This document shows positions 7,732-15,825 of a stretch of DNA of 15,825 nucleotides, in pieces. A program made the translations under genes and the position numbers. Position 1 is the stretch's first letter. Every line of letters starts with the position of its first letter. The stretch is from Clostridiales bacterium UBA8153 (GTDB lineage Bacteria > Bacillota > Sulfobacillia > UBA8153). The stretch spans positions 1 through 15,825 of the forward strand of contig DMHJ01000132.1 in the NCBI GenBank assembly GCA_003449495.1, read 5' to 3'. The notes under the pieces were generated by a model. That model saw nothing but the letters and a program-made list of their open reading frames with translations. It made no database searches and was not told the origin of the DNA.

Positions 7732-8744
7732 AAAGGCTGAGCGAGGCGGCGGGAGTATCCGGCCAGGAACAGGAAGTGCGGGCCATCATCCGGGCGGAAC
7801 TTGAGGGCGCGGTGCACTCCCTGGAAGGGGACACCCTGGGCAATCTCATCGCCGTGAGGAATCCGCACGCCCCGGGACCCCGGGTGATGCTGGCCGCCCA
7901 CATGGATGAAGTGGGTTTTATGATCTCGGGCTACGAAAGAAGCGGCATGCTCAAGTTCCGCAAGGTAGGCGGCATCGACGACCGGGTGCTGGTGTCCAAG
8001 GGCGTCCGCATCGGCAAGGACCGCATCCCGGGGGTGATCGGAGCCAAACCCATCCACCTCCAGGAAGCCAGGGAACGTGAGACTCCCTTGCGTACCGACC
8101 AGCTGTTCATCGACATCGGGGCCAAGAGCAAAGAGGAAGCGGAGAAGAAGGTCGCGTTAGGGGAGTTTGCCGTGTTCGACACCGCCTACGCCGAGTTCGG
8201 TGCCGGGCTGGTGAAGGGCAAGGCCCTGGATGATCGCATTGGCTGCGCGGTACTCATCTCCCTGCTCAAGGAAGAGATCAACCTGCCGGTGTACGGTTGC
8301 TTCACCGTTCAAGAGGAAGTGGGACTACGGGGAGCCGCGGTTGCTGCCTACCGGGTCAATCCCCAGCTGGGCATCGCCATCGAGGGGACCATCTGCGCAG
8401 ACTTGCCGGGCATTGATGAGGAATTCCGGGTGACCAGCTTGGGCCAGGGGCCGGCGCTGAGCATCGCCGACGGTGGTACCCTGCCCAACCGGGCCATGGT
8501 CAACGAATTGGTCAGGCTAGCCCAGGCCCACCAGGTGCCATTCCAGTTCCGGAGAGGCACGGCAGGCGCCAACGATGCCGGCAGGATCCACCTGACCCGC
8601 GAAGGCGTACCCACGGCCGGGGTTTCGGTACCCTGTCGCTACATACACGGGCCAGCCAGCGTGGCCAGCCTCGATGATTTCCGCCACACGGTCCGGCTGC
8701 TGACGCTGTTTCTCAAGAGCATTGAGGGAGGTTTTCGCCCATGA
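7722..8744 (+). CDS. M42 family metallo-aminopeptidase, paralogue 2
   Basis: A 340-residue M42 peptidase with an intact metal centre: His60/Asp62 (AAHMDEVG), Asp170 (ALDDR), Glu198-Glu199 (TVQEEVG), Glu221 in AIEGTICADLPG and His309 (RYIHG). Unlike its neighbours it has Glu, not Asp, at the ligand after the QEE motif, followed by the ADLPG segment; this variant exists in the family and may change specificity. The ATG at 7722 lies within the end of paralogue 1, with GGAGGG (7710-7715) six bases upstream. Its stop overlaps the next start as ATGA. Together with its neighbours it probably supplies one subunit type of an oligomeric peptidase; whether mixed oligomers form is unknown. Confidence 0.94.
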   Translation: MVLKRLSEAAGVSGQEQEVRAIIRAELEGAVHSLEGDTLGNLIAVRNPHAPGPRVMLAAHMDEVGFMISGYERSGMLKFRKVGGIDDRVLVSKGVRIGKDRIPGVIGAKPIHLQEARERETPLRTDQLFIDIGAKSKEEAEKKVALGEFAVFDTAYAEFGAGLVKGKALDDRIGCAVLISLLKEEINLPVYGCFTVQEEVGLRGAAVAAYRVNPQLGIAIEGTICADLPGIDEEFRVTSLGQGPALSIADGGTLPNRAMVNELVRLAQAHQVPFQFRRGTAGANDAGRIHLTREGVPTAGVSVPCRYIHGPASVASLDDFRHTVRLLTLFLKSIEGGFRP

Positions 8745-9736
8745 AGGAGCTGATCCGCGAGCTCACCCAGGCTTTCGGCCCGTCGGGGAGCGAAGCGCCG
8801 GTACGCGAGACCATCGATACTTTGATCCGTCCGCTGGTGAAGGAAGTGCGCACCGATGCGCTGGGCAACCTCATCGCCTTCCGGCCGGGGACGGGTAGCG
8901 GCAAGCGGGTGATGCTGGCCGCCCACATGGATGAGATCGGTGTCATCGTCACGGCCATCGACGACAAGGGCTTTCTGAGGTTCTCCAACATCGGGGGCGT
9001 CAATGCCCTCGCCCTGATCGGCACGCGCGTGGTGTTTGCCGGGGGGGCCGCCGGGGTCATCGGCTCGGAACCCGTGGACGAGCTCAAGGATCTCAAACTG
9101 GAGAAGTTGTTCATCGACGTCGGTGCCAGTAGCCGCGCCGCTGCCGAGAAACAGGTGGGCATCGGGGACATGGCCGCCTTTCACGGCCCCTTCCAGGACC
9201 TGGGCGACCGGGTGGTGGCCAAGGCCATGGACGACCGCATCGGCTGTGCCATCTTGGTGCAGGCGCTCCGGGAGCTCCAGGATTCCCCCCACCACCTCAT
9301 TGCCGTCTTCACCGTGCAGGAGGAAGTGGGACTGCGCGGTGCCCGTACCTCGGCCTATGGCGCGGAGCCGGATGTGGGCATCGCCCTGGATGTGACCCGG
9401 GTGGGCGATACCCCCAAGAGCCGTACTATGGAGGTGTCCATGGGCAAGGGCGCTGCCATCAAGGTCAAAGATGCCAGCCTCATCTGTCACGTGGGATTGC
9501 GCAGGCATCTGGTGGAAGTGGCCAAGGCCCACCAGATCCCCTACCAGCTGGAGGTGCTGGAGCGAGGGGGGACCGATGCCTCCTCCATCCAGATGGCCCG
9601 GTCCGGAGTTCCCGCCGGCGTCATCTCCATTCCTTCCCGGTACATTCACACTCCATCGGAGATGGTGGATATGGCCGATGTGCGTAGCTGCGTCCAGCTG
9701 GTGGTAAAGACCTTGGAAGGACCGATTGATCTCTAA
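8741..9736 (+). CDS. M42 family metallo-aminopeptidase, paralogue 3
   Basis: A 331-residue M42 peptidase, the shortest of the three. Expected ligands are all present: His62/Asp64 (AAHMDEIG), Asp164 (AMDDR), Glu194-Glu195 (TVQEEVG), Asp217 (ALDVTRVGD) and His303 (RYIHT). GRHL-type binding-pocket sequence appears as LRRHLVEVA (253-261), and GGTDASS (276-282) matches the conserved GTDA loop. The ATG overlaps the stop of paralogue 2 by four bases, with GAGGGAGG upstream. Twelve bases separate its stop from tldD. It shares VQEEVGLRGA with paralogue 2, so these two look closer to each other than to paralogue 1. Confidence 0.94.
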   Translation: MKELIRELTQAFGPSGSEAPVRETIDTLIRPLVKEVRTDALGNLIAFRPGTGSGKRVMLAAHMDEIGVIVTAIDDKGFLRFSNIGGVNALALIGTRVVFAGGAAGVIGSEPVDELKDLKLEKLFIDVGASSRAAAEKQVGIGDMAAFHGPFQDLGDRVVAKAMDDRIGCAILVQALRELQDSPHHLIAVFTVQEEVGLRGARTSAYGAEPDVGIALDVTRVGDTPKSRTMEVSMGKGAAIKVKDASLICHVGLRRHLVEVAKAHQIPYQLEVLERGGTDASSIQMARSGVPAGVISIPSRYIHTPSEMVDMADVRSCVQLVVKTLEGPIDL

Positions 9737-9748
9737 CGAGGTGAAAGC

Positions 9749-11170
9749 ATGGGGAGTCCATGGGAAAAGCTCTTGGCGTTGGCACGCAGGCGAGGCGCCG
9801 GGTACGCAGACATCCGCCTGGTCAAGACTAAGACCGAGTCGGTCGCGCTGAAGAACGACGCCGTGGATACCTTGACCGCCCGGACGGATGCCGGATACGG
9901 CGTACGCGTGCTCTACCATGGAGCTTGGGGCTTTGCGTCCCGGCCGGGGGCGGACGCGGAGGGGCTGGAGGAAGTGGTGGAGAGGGCGGTAGGCGTCGCC
10001 CGGGCCAGCGCCCGCCGGCAAAGGGAGCCGGCCGAACTCGCCCCCGTCCCACCGGCGGTGGACCACTACCGGAGCCCGGTGGTGCACGATCCCTTTGACG
10101 TCAAGCTGGAGGACCGGATGGAGCTGCTCCGGGAGGCTGTGACCGCCATGGGAGCGGAGGTGAGCGTGGCCCGGGCCGGGATGAGCATTTTCCGGACTGA
10201 GAAGACCTTCGCGTCTTCTGAAGGCGCCTACATCACCCAGGACCTCATAGAATCGGGCGCCAGCCTGTCTGCGCTGTGCCGGGACGGGCGGGAGGTACAG
10301 ACCCGTTCGTTTGGCGACTATGCCACCCGGGGTTACGAGTTCATCCAAGAACTGGACCTGCCGCACAAGGCCCGGGCCGTGGCCTGGGAGGCCCGGGCCC
10401 TGCTGGAAGCAAGCAGCTGTCCGGCCGGTGTCACCGACCTCATCTGTGGCGGGTCCATGGTGGCTCTGCAGGTGCACGAATCGTGCGGGCACCCGGTCGA
10501 GTTGGACCGGGTCCTAGGGAGCGAGGCTACCTTTGCGGGCACCTCCTTCCTCACCTTGGAGAAGCGAGGGAACTTCCAGTATGGTTCCGAGGCGGTGACG
10601 CTCACCGCCGATGCCACCATCCCCGGGGGGTTCGGGTCCTTCGGCTACGACGATGAGGGGGTGCCCGCCCAGCGCACCACCCTGGTAGACTGTGGCAAGT
10701 TCGCCAACTACCTCACCTCCCGGGAGACGGCGGGCAGGTTCGGTCAAGAGTCAAACGGTACTATGCGGGCGGTGGGCTGGCAGAACCTTCCCCTCATCCG
10801 TATGACCAATATCAACTTAGAACCCGGTGACTGGACTCCCGAGGAGATCATCGCCGATACCAAGCGGGGCATCTTCGTCGAGGGACCCAAGAGCTGGAGC
10901 CTGGACGACAAACGCCTGAACTTCCACTTCGGACAGGAGGTCGCCTACGAGGTGGTGGATGGGTCCTTGGGCCGCATGCTCAAAGACCCGGCATACACTG
11001 GAATGACCCCGGAATTCTGGAACGCCTGCGATGCGGTGGCGGGCCCCCGGTACTGGCGAGTCCACGGGCTGCCGGGCTGTGCCAAGGGTGAACCCGTGCA
11101 GTCCATCCATGTGGGGCACGGCGCGGCCCCGGCCAGATTTCGCCAGGTCAAGGTAGGTGTCGGTCAATGA
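9749..11170 (+). CDS. tldD: Metalloprotease subunit TldD
   Basis: TldD is the zinc-bearing subunit of the TldD/TldE peptidase, which cleaves unfolded peptides; in E. coli it processes microcin B17 precursor and degrades CcdA. The 473-residue sequence carries HExxxH at 243-248 (HESCGH) and a C-terminal Cys444 in GLPGCAKGEP, the expected third zinc ligand. The N-terminal half (ADIRLVKTKTES, YGVRVLYHGAWGFAS) and the GSFGYDDEGVPAQRT region are typical. The ATG is preceded by GAGGTGAAA. Catalytic residues are intact, so the protein should be active with its partner. It overlaps tldE by four bases and follows three M42 peptidases, suggesting peptides cut by TldD/E are trimmed by the M42 enzymes (inference). 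Confidence 0.95.
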   Translation: MGSPWEKLLALARRRGAGYADIRLVKTKTESVALKNDAVDTLTARTDAGYGVRVLYHGAWGFASRPGADAEGLEEVVERAVGVARASARRQREPAELAPVPPAVDHYRSPVVHDPFDVKLEDRMELLREAVTAMGAEVSVARAGMSIFRTEKTFASSEGAYITQDLIESGASLSALCRDGREVQTRSFGDYATRGYEFIQELDLPHKARAVAWEARALLEASSCPAGVTDLICGGSMVALQVHESCGHPVELDRVLGSEATFAGTSFLTLEKRGNFQYGSEAVTLTADATIPGGFGSFGYDDEGVPAQRTTLVDCGKFANYLTSRETAGRFGQESNGTMRAVGWQNLPLIRMTNINLEPGDWTPEEIIADTKRGIFVEGPKSWSLDDKRLNFHFGQEVAYEVVDGSLGRMLKDPAYTGMTPEFWNACDAVAGPRYWRVHGLPGCAKGEPVQSIHVGHGAAPARFRQVKVGVGQ

Positions 11171-12510
11171 TGGGCCAAAGCTTCGCCCAGGAGGTCATTG
11201 AGCGGGCCTTGTCCCTATCCCGGGCCCAGGAGACCCAGGTCAACTTGACCATGCAGAAGCTCGAGCTGACCCGGTTCAACGCCAACGCCATCCACCAGAA
11301 CCTGTCCAGGCACCAGGTGGAGCTGACCGTGAAGGCCGTCGACGGCGGCCGGCTGGGGACAGCTGCCACCAACCTGCTCGATCCAGGTTCGGTCCAGGAG
11401 GCGGTAGCTAAGGCGCTGGTCTTCGCCCGCCTGTCCCCGCCCGACCCGCACTACAAGGCATTACCGGCACCAGAACCGCTGCCGGTATTCGACGGTTACG
11501 CCCCGGGTACCGGGGGCTTCACCCCGGCGGAGCGGGCCGATTGGTGTGGTGTCATCATCGACCAGGCCGTTAAGGCAGGCGTGGAGAGCGCGGGTACTTT
11601 TTCCACCGAGACTAACGAGCTGGCCGTAGGCAACTCCCGGGGCACCCGTGCCTACCACCGGGGCAGTCAGGCTTTCCTGCGCACTATCATGACGGCAGGC
11701 GACCAGACGGGATACGCCGATCAGCTGAGCCGGGAGGTATCCGACCTCCGTCCGGAAGCCATCGGTCAGGAAGCCCTGGCCAAGGCATTGACCAAGCCCG
11801 GGGCGATAGCGTTGGTACCGGGGGAGTATGACACGGTATTCCACGAGTATGCCGTAGCCGACCTCGTCCGTTTCTTCGGGTATCTTGCCTTTGGTGCCCT
11901 GGCCAGACAGGAAGGCAGATCCTTCATGGCCCACCGTATGGGCGAGCAGGTGCTGGGCGATAACGTTACCATCTGGGACGACGGCCTGAATGGTGCCGGA
12001 CTGGCGACGCCCTTCGATTGGGAAGGAGTGCCCAAACGCAAGGTCATGCTCATCAACCGGGGCACGGCCAGCGGGGTAGTCTATGATGCGTACACCGCCG
12101 GGCGGGAGGACAAAAAATCGACGGGCCATGCCACCGGAGGGGGCTACTGGCGAGGGGGCATGCCCGGTCACATGTTTATGGCCACGGGGAACACCACCCT
12201 GGAAGAGATGATCAGGAACACGCGCCGGGGAGTGCTGGTGACCCGGTTCCACTACACCCATTGTCCCGAACCCATGAGATTGGTGGCCACCGGCACCACC
12301 CGGGACGGTACCTTTCTCATCCAGGACGGTGAGGTGGTGGCCAGGACTAGAAATCTCCGCTTCACCCAGAGCCTGTTGGAAGCGTTCAACCGCATTGAGT
12401 CCATCGGAAACACTGCCCGCCTTACGCGCGACTGGTGGAGCACTTTTTGCTCGGTGCTGCCGGCCCTGAAGATCAACGGGTTTACGTTTACCGGAAGCAG
12501 CACGTTCTAA
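11167..12510 (+). CDS. pmbA: TldE/PmbA, non-catalytic partner of TldD
   Basis: A 447-residue TldE-type subunit. It lacks HExxxH, as the family does; the homologous region reads VPGEYDTVFHEYAVADLV. Family landmarks are RTIMTAGDQTGYAD, GDNVTIWDDGL, the GLATPFDWEGVPKRK stretch, VVYDAYTAGREDKKSTGHA and MFMATGNTTLEEMI near the C-terminus. TldE is required for TldD activity in E. coli by forming the heterodimer. The start ATG at 11167 overlaps the tldD stop; a second ATG follows immediately at 11170, so the exact first codon is uncertain by one residue. This is the last gene of the plus-strand run. After it a 1.35 kb stretch without intact genes separates it from the convergent guaB. Confidence 0.93.
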   Translation: MMGQSFAQEVIERALSLSRAQETQVNLTMQKLELTRFNANAIHQNLSRHQVELTVKAVDGGRLGTAATNLLDPGSVQEAVAKALVFARLSPPDPHYKALPAPEPLPVFDGYAPGTGGFTPAERADWCGVIIDQAVKAGVESAGTFSTETNELAVGNSRGTRAYHRGSQAFLRTIMTAGDQTGYADQLSREVSDLRPEAIGQEALAKALTKPGAIALVPGEYDTVFHEYAVADLVRFFGYLAFGALARQEGRSFMAHRMGEQVLGDNVTIWDDGLNGAGLATPFDWEGVPKRKVMLINRGTASGVVYDAYTAGREDKKSTGHATGGGYWRGGMPGHMFMATGNTTLEEMIRNTRRGVLVTRFHYTHCPEPMRLVATGTTRDGTFLIQDGEVVARTRNLRFTQSLLEAFNRIESIGNTARLTRDWWSTFCSVLPALKINGFTFTGSSTF

Positions 12511-12553
12511 GTACCGAAGGCGAGGGACATCGCCAGGGGTCGAAACAAAGAAA

Positions 12554-12578
12554 GCAGGGTAGGCATCTCCTACCCTGC
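12554..12578 (-). terminator. Rho-independent terminator, best fit on the minus strand
   Basis: A perfect 10-bp stem, GCAGGGTAGG (12554-12563) with CCTACCCTGC (12569-12578), and a five-base loop. On the minus strand the stem is followed by TTTCTTTGTTTCG, a fair U-tract. On the plus strand the bases after the stem (CACCCTGG) are not T-rich. It may still help stop the tldE transcript 44 bases after its stop codon, but its orientation points to a minus-strand transcript. Confidence 0.6.
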
Positions 12579-13291
12579 CACCCTGGCTGTCCGTTTGGGA
12601 CCTCCGGCCCCGCTGTGGACACTAGGGCCTAGGTCCCCAGCCACCTCGGGTTTTCGTGCATTTCAAGCACCACCTCCTCCCGTAGTCGTAAGCACAGGAA
12701 TCGGTACCGGATCCACAGAGTCTATTCTCCGCGTCCGGGTCATTCTCCTGCCGGATGAATCAAAATATTGTTAGCAACGTCATCATGGCCTCTTGCCAGG
12801 CATCAAGTTAGGTTCCAGGCACCCGGGCGTCCAGTTAGCAGGAGTTCGGTGGGTGGTGTGAGAGCCAGCCGGTGCCATGAACGGCTTGACCGCTGGCGCA
12901 AGCTGACTTAGCTGCTGGCCGGCGCGGGACTGCAGTGCAGAGGAGTAGTTGTCCTGTCGCCTGGGGGTGCCAAATCGGTCAGTTTAACCCCATTGGCCAG
13001 ACAGCCAGGAGCCCTATGCGTGGACTTGACGCATGCAGTTGAGTAGGCCATCCGCATCCGGAAGGAACACTGAAGCCGGATTACCCGCCAACACTAGCAC
13101 CGGAGCCGCGATATGGCCGGGTGTCGGGATGGCGGGTACGGAGATAACCAATGGGCAGGCCGAGTAACCACTAAGAGTGGCGGGGCGGTGGTGGTTAAGG
13201 CGTGTTGGCAATGGCAATAGCTTGGCGTAGAGTGCAGCCCTGACGTATGATAACGTCGACAAAACGTCGGTTGGACGCTCCGACCGGCCCT
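12579..13291. other. Stretch without an intact gene
   Basis: No convincing coding sequence, tRNA or known RNA motif was found on either strand. Composition looks less GC-rich than in flanking genes, and stops are scattered in all frames. Items seen are a short minus-strand coding-like remnant near 12629-12721, a 6-bp inverted repeat ATGCGT/ACGCAT (13016-13034) and AACGTCG repeated 11 bases apart near 13252-13269. It is probably decayed sequence between convergent transcription units. Confidence 0.5.
12629..12721 (-). pseudogene. Coding-like minus-strand remnant, unidentified
   Basis: Thirty codons, ending in TAG at 12629-12631, read as a plausible basic/amphipathic C-terminus (contains LRLREEVVLEMHENPRWLG) with roughly 70 percent G or C in third positions. 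It is closed upstream by TAG at 12722-12724, but the overlapping frame continues upstream as ENDPDAENRL, so one frameshift would extend it. GGAGGAGGTGG also lies before its internal ATG (12659-12661). The terminator at 12554-12578 sits about 50 bases downstream on the same strand. I do not recognise a family, and chance cannot be excluded. Confidence 0.2.
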
Positions 13292-13619
13292 ATGACCCGC
13301 CTACGCGCTGCCGGGATCACCGGATGCCCGCCCCTGCCAACTCGGGAGGTCGTCATGGAGGCGCTCTAGGACGCACTCAGGCGGCAGCTGGTGGCTTTGC
13401 CGGGCGGTGGAGATTCTGCCGTCATGCCGTCTCACGGTAGCGCTGGGGAGGTGGTGGACATGAACCACAACGTTGCACTTCGGCGCGCGATCGGCTGCTG
13501 AGCCGAGCCAGGAAGGAGGCGAGGAGTTCGAGCGCACGCTTGTGCATTTGCCGCAGCGCGGCTACCGTTTCGTCTTGGGGCCTCAGCGCTACCTAGTGGG
13601 CGAAGCTGTTGGCAGCTAG
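13292..13619 (+). pseudogene. Decayed MBL-fold hydrolase (persulfide dioxygenase/glyoxalase II type), C-terminal part
   Basis: In one frame, REVVMEAL is followed by a TAG (13367-13369) and then DALRRQLVALPGG, SAVMPSHGSAGEVVD and NVALRRAI, ending at TGA 13499-13501. This resembles the family pattern of EALYDSLRRLLALPDD, then VYPxHGAGS with the metal-binding His (here codon 13433-13435), then NPAL. The TAG stands where the family often has Tyr, one base from TAC/TAT. The next frame then carries EEFERTLVHLPQRGYRF (to TAG 13617-13619), which fits the family's following EEFVRxLxADLPxxPxYF helix. So the pieces lie in family order with one nonsense codon and one frameshift. The N-terminal HxHxDH half was not found. 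The match is from memory of the family, not a search. Confidence 0.45.
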
Positions 13620-13816
13620 GCAATTGTCTGTAGATGCAAGCACCTCCCGGGTGTTGACCGGACAGACGGGTTTCCCGCTATTGGCACTTTCCACCCTCAG
13701 AGTGGAGACGAACCGGTTTTGAGTGCGTATTCTGCCTTACCCTCCGCCGGTACCGGACGCGCGGACTGAAGGCGGCGCCGCACCTGGCAAAGGTGTCTCA
13801 GCCCGCGTAACAAAGC
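13620..13816. other. Stretch without a recognised feature
   Basis: Between the decayed hydrolase and the guaB terminator I see no gene. TTGACC at about 13655 resembles a -35 box on the plus strand, but the -10 candidate (CTATTG) is poor and nothing lies downstream to be transcribed except the antisense of guaB, so no promoter is claimed. Confidence 0.3.
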
Positions 13817-13839
13817 GCAGGCCGGGAGCTCCGGCCTGC
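13817..13839 (-). terminator. guaB rho-independent terminator
   Basis: A perfect 9-bp stem, GCAGGCCGG (13817-13825) with CCGGCCTGC (13831-13839), and a five-base loop. On the minus strand it is followed by GCTTTGTTACG, a short T-rich tail. It lies 17 bases past the guaB stop codon. Confidence 0.75.
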
Positions 13840-13840
13840 C

Positions 13841-13855
13841 TGTATGACTCATACA
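13841..13855. repeat. 15-bp palindrome between guaB stop and terminator
   Basis: TGTATGA-C-TCATACA is a perfect 7-bp inverted repeat around a single centre base, starting one base after the guaB stop codon. With a one-base centre it is a poor RNA hairpin and looks more like a DNA palindrome. Purpose unknown. Confidence 0.6.
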
Positions 13856-13856
13856 A

Positions 13857-15584
<1,728 letters not shown>

Positions 15585-15825
15585 CAGGGTAGAGGTTATA
15601 CCGGGGGGCCATTTGGCGAGCGCTCGTGCGGGCCCCGCTGGGGGAGCCTCGAGCAGGCGGTCCCGCAGAACCGCTTAGGGGCGGAGACCAACCAGCTCCA
15701 GCGCTCCGGAGCAGTCCCAGGCACCAGCTCTCAGTGCGCTGGCGATGCTAGTGCAGCCCCGCCGGCGGAAGAGACTGATGGCCAGGTTGCGTAAGGTGGC
15801 CAGAGTGCGCGGACCCGCACCGGTC
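15585..15825 (-). mobile_element. 3' portion of an insertion sequence, ISAs1-like, cut by the window end
   Basis: The element is recognised from the transposase C-terminus at 15675-15825. Its outer boundary is proposed at 15585, where CAGGGTAGAGG reads inward; CAGGG-type ends are what I recall for ISAs1-family elements, but the opposite end is outside the window, so the terminal repeat and target duplication cannot be compared. The 85 bases between the stop codon and this end hold the palindrome CGAGCGCTCG (15617-15626). Confidence 0.4.
15675..15825 (-). CDS. Transposase C-terminus, ISAs1-like family, partial
   Basis: Forty-nine residues are visible, ending at TAA 15675-15677; the start is beyond the window. 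The segment TGAGPRTLATLRNLAISLFR, followed by RGCTSIASALRAGAW and a short ALELVGL tail, matches the end of ISAs1-type DDE transposases, whose typical form is RTGxGPQVMATLRNLAISLLRxAGxTNIAxALRxxA with a closing ALxLLG. Codon choice is G/C-rich at third positions like the host genes. Transcription points toward guaB. Whether the full gene is intact cannot be judged. The family is assigned from memory of the C-terminal signature, so a related IS4-superfamily group is possible. Confidence 0.7.
   Translation of the reverse strand, partial: TGAGPRTLATLRNLAISLFRRRGCTSIASALRAGAWDCSGALELVGLRP

Noticed and set aside
8639..10492. Long minus-strand open frame (about 617 codons) opposite M42 paralogue 3 and tldD
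   Set aside because: Antisense shadow typical of GC-rich coding DNA; the plus strand carries complete catalytic motifs of two known families.
13014..13262. Minus-strand ORF of about 82 codons with HIAAPVLVLAG, reminiscent of an alpha/beta-hydrolase strand
   Set aside because: The resemblance is one short hydrophobic string; third-position GC is well below that of neighbouring genes, and no catalytic motif or continuation was found.
13653..13690. TTGACC -35-like box with weak -10 on the plus strand
   Set aside because: The -10 is poor and no plus-strand gene follows.
12703..13759. Direct repeat CGGTACCGGA at about 12703 and 13748
   Set aside because: A 10-bp match of this GC-rich kind is expected by chance over more than 1 kb.

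Overview
The window is about 15.8 kb of GC-rich bacterial DNA with short gaps, overlapping stop/start codons (ATGA, GTGA) and several TTG or GTG starts. The gene content (a cysteine-type formate dehydrogenase-like protein fused to an NAD(P)H-oxidoreductase module, a DUF512-type radical SAM protein, three M42 peptidases, and TldD/TldE) suggests a GC-rich, probably anaerobic Bacillota of the Moorella/Desulfotomaculum kind. That placement is inferred from gene style, not from a marker gene.

Positions 1-12510 are one uninterrupted run of plus-strand genes. First comes the 3' part of a very large fused oxidoreductase: a GltD-like FAD/NAD(P)H module, two [4Fe-4S] clusters and a molybdopterin formate dehydrogenase module. 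It overlaps a six-helix DUF1275 membrane protein. Next is a coupled trio: tsaD (tRNA t6A synthesis), a hexapeptide-repeat acyltransferase and a radical SAM/PDZ/DUF512 protein with an unusual domain order. Then comes a proteolysis block of three consecutive M42 aminopeptidase paralogues followed by tldD and tldE. The three M42 genes overlap one another and tldD overlaps tldE, so subunits are probably made in step. The first M42 gene has its Shine-Dalgarno inside a small hairpin.

Positions 12511-13856 hold no intact gene. This 1.35 kb lies between the convergent tldE and guaB. It contains a hairpin whose T-rich tail is on the minus strand, a short minus-strand coding-like remnant, and a plus-strand remnant that reads like the C-terminal third of an MBL-fold persulfide-dioxygenase/glyoxalase-II-type hydrolase, with an amber codon and a frameshift.

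Positions 13857-15373 are guaB on the minus strand, with a recognisable promoter, a TTG start corrected to 15311, a 15-bp palindrome after the stop and a rho-independent terminator. At the right edge, 15675-15825 encodes the C-terminus of a transposase that I assign to an ISAs1-like family. A candidate element end and an A/T-rich inverted repeat lie between it and guaB. No RNA gene, CRISPR array or origin was seen.
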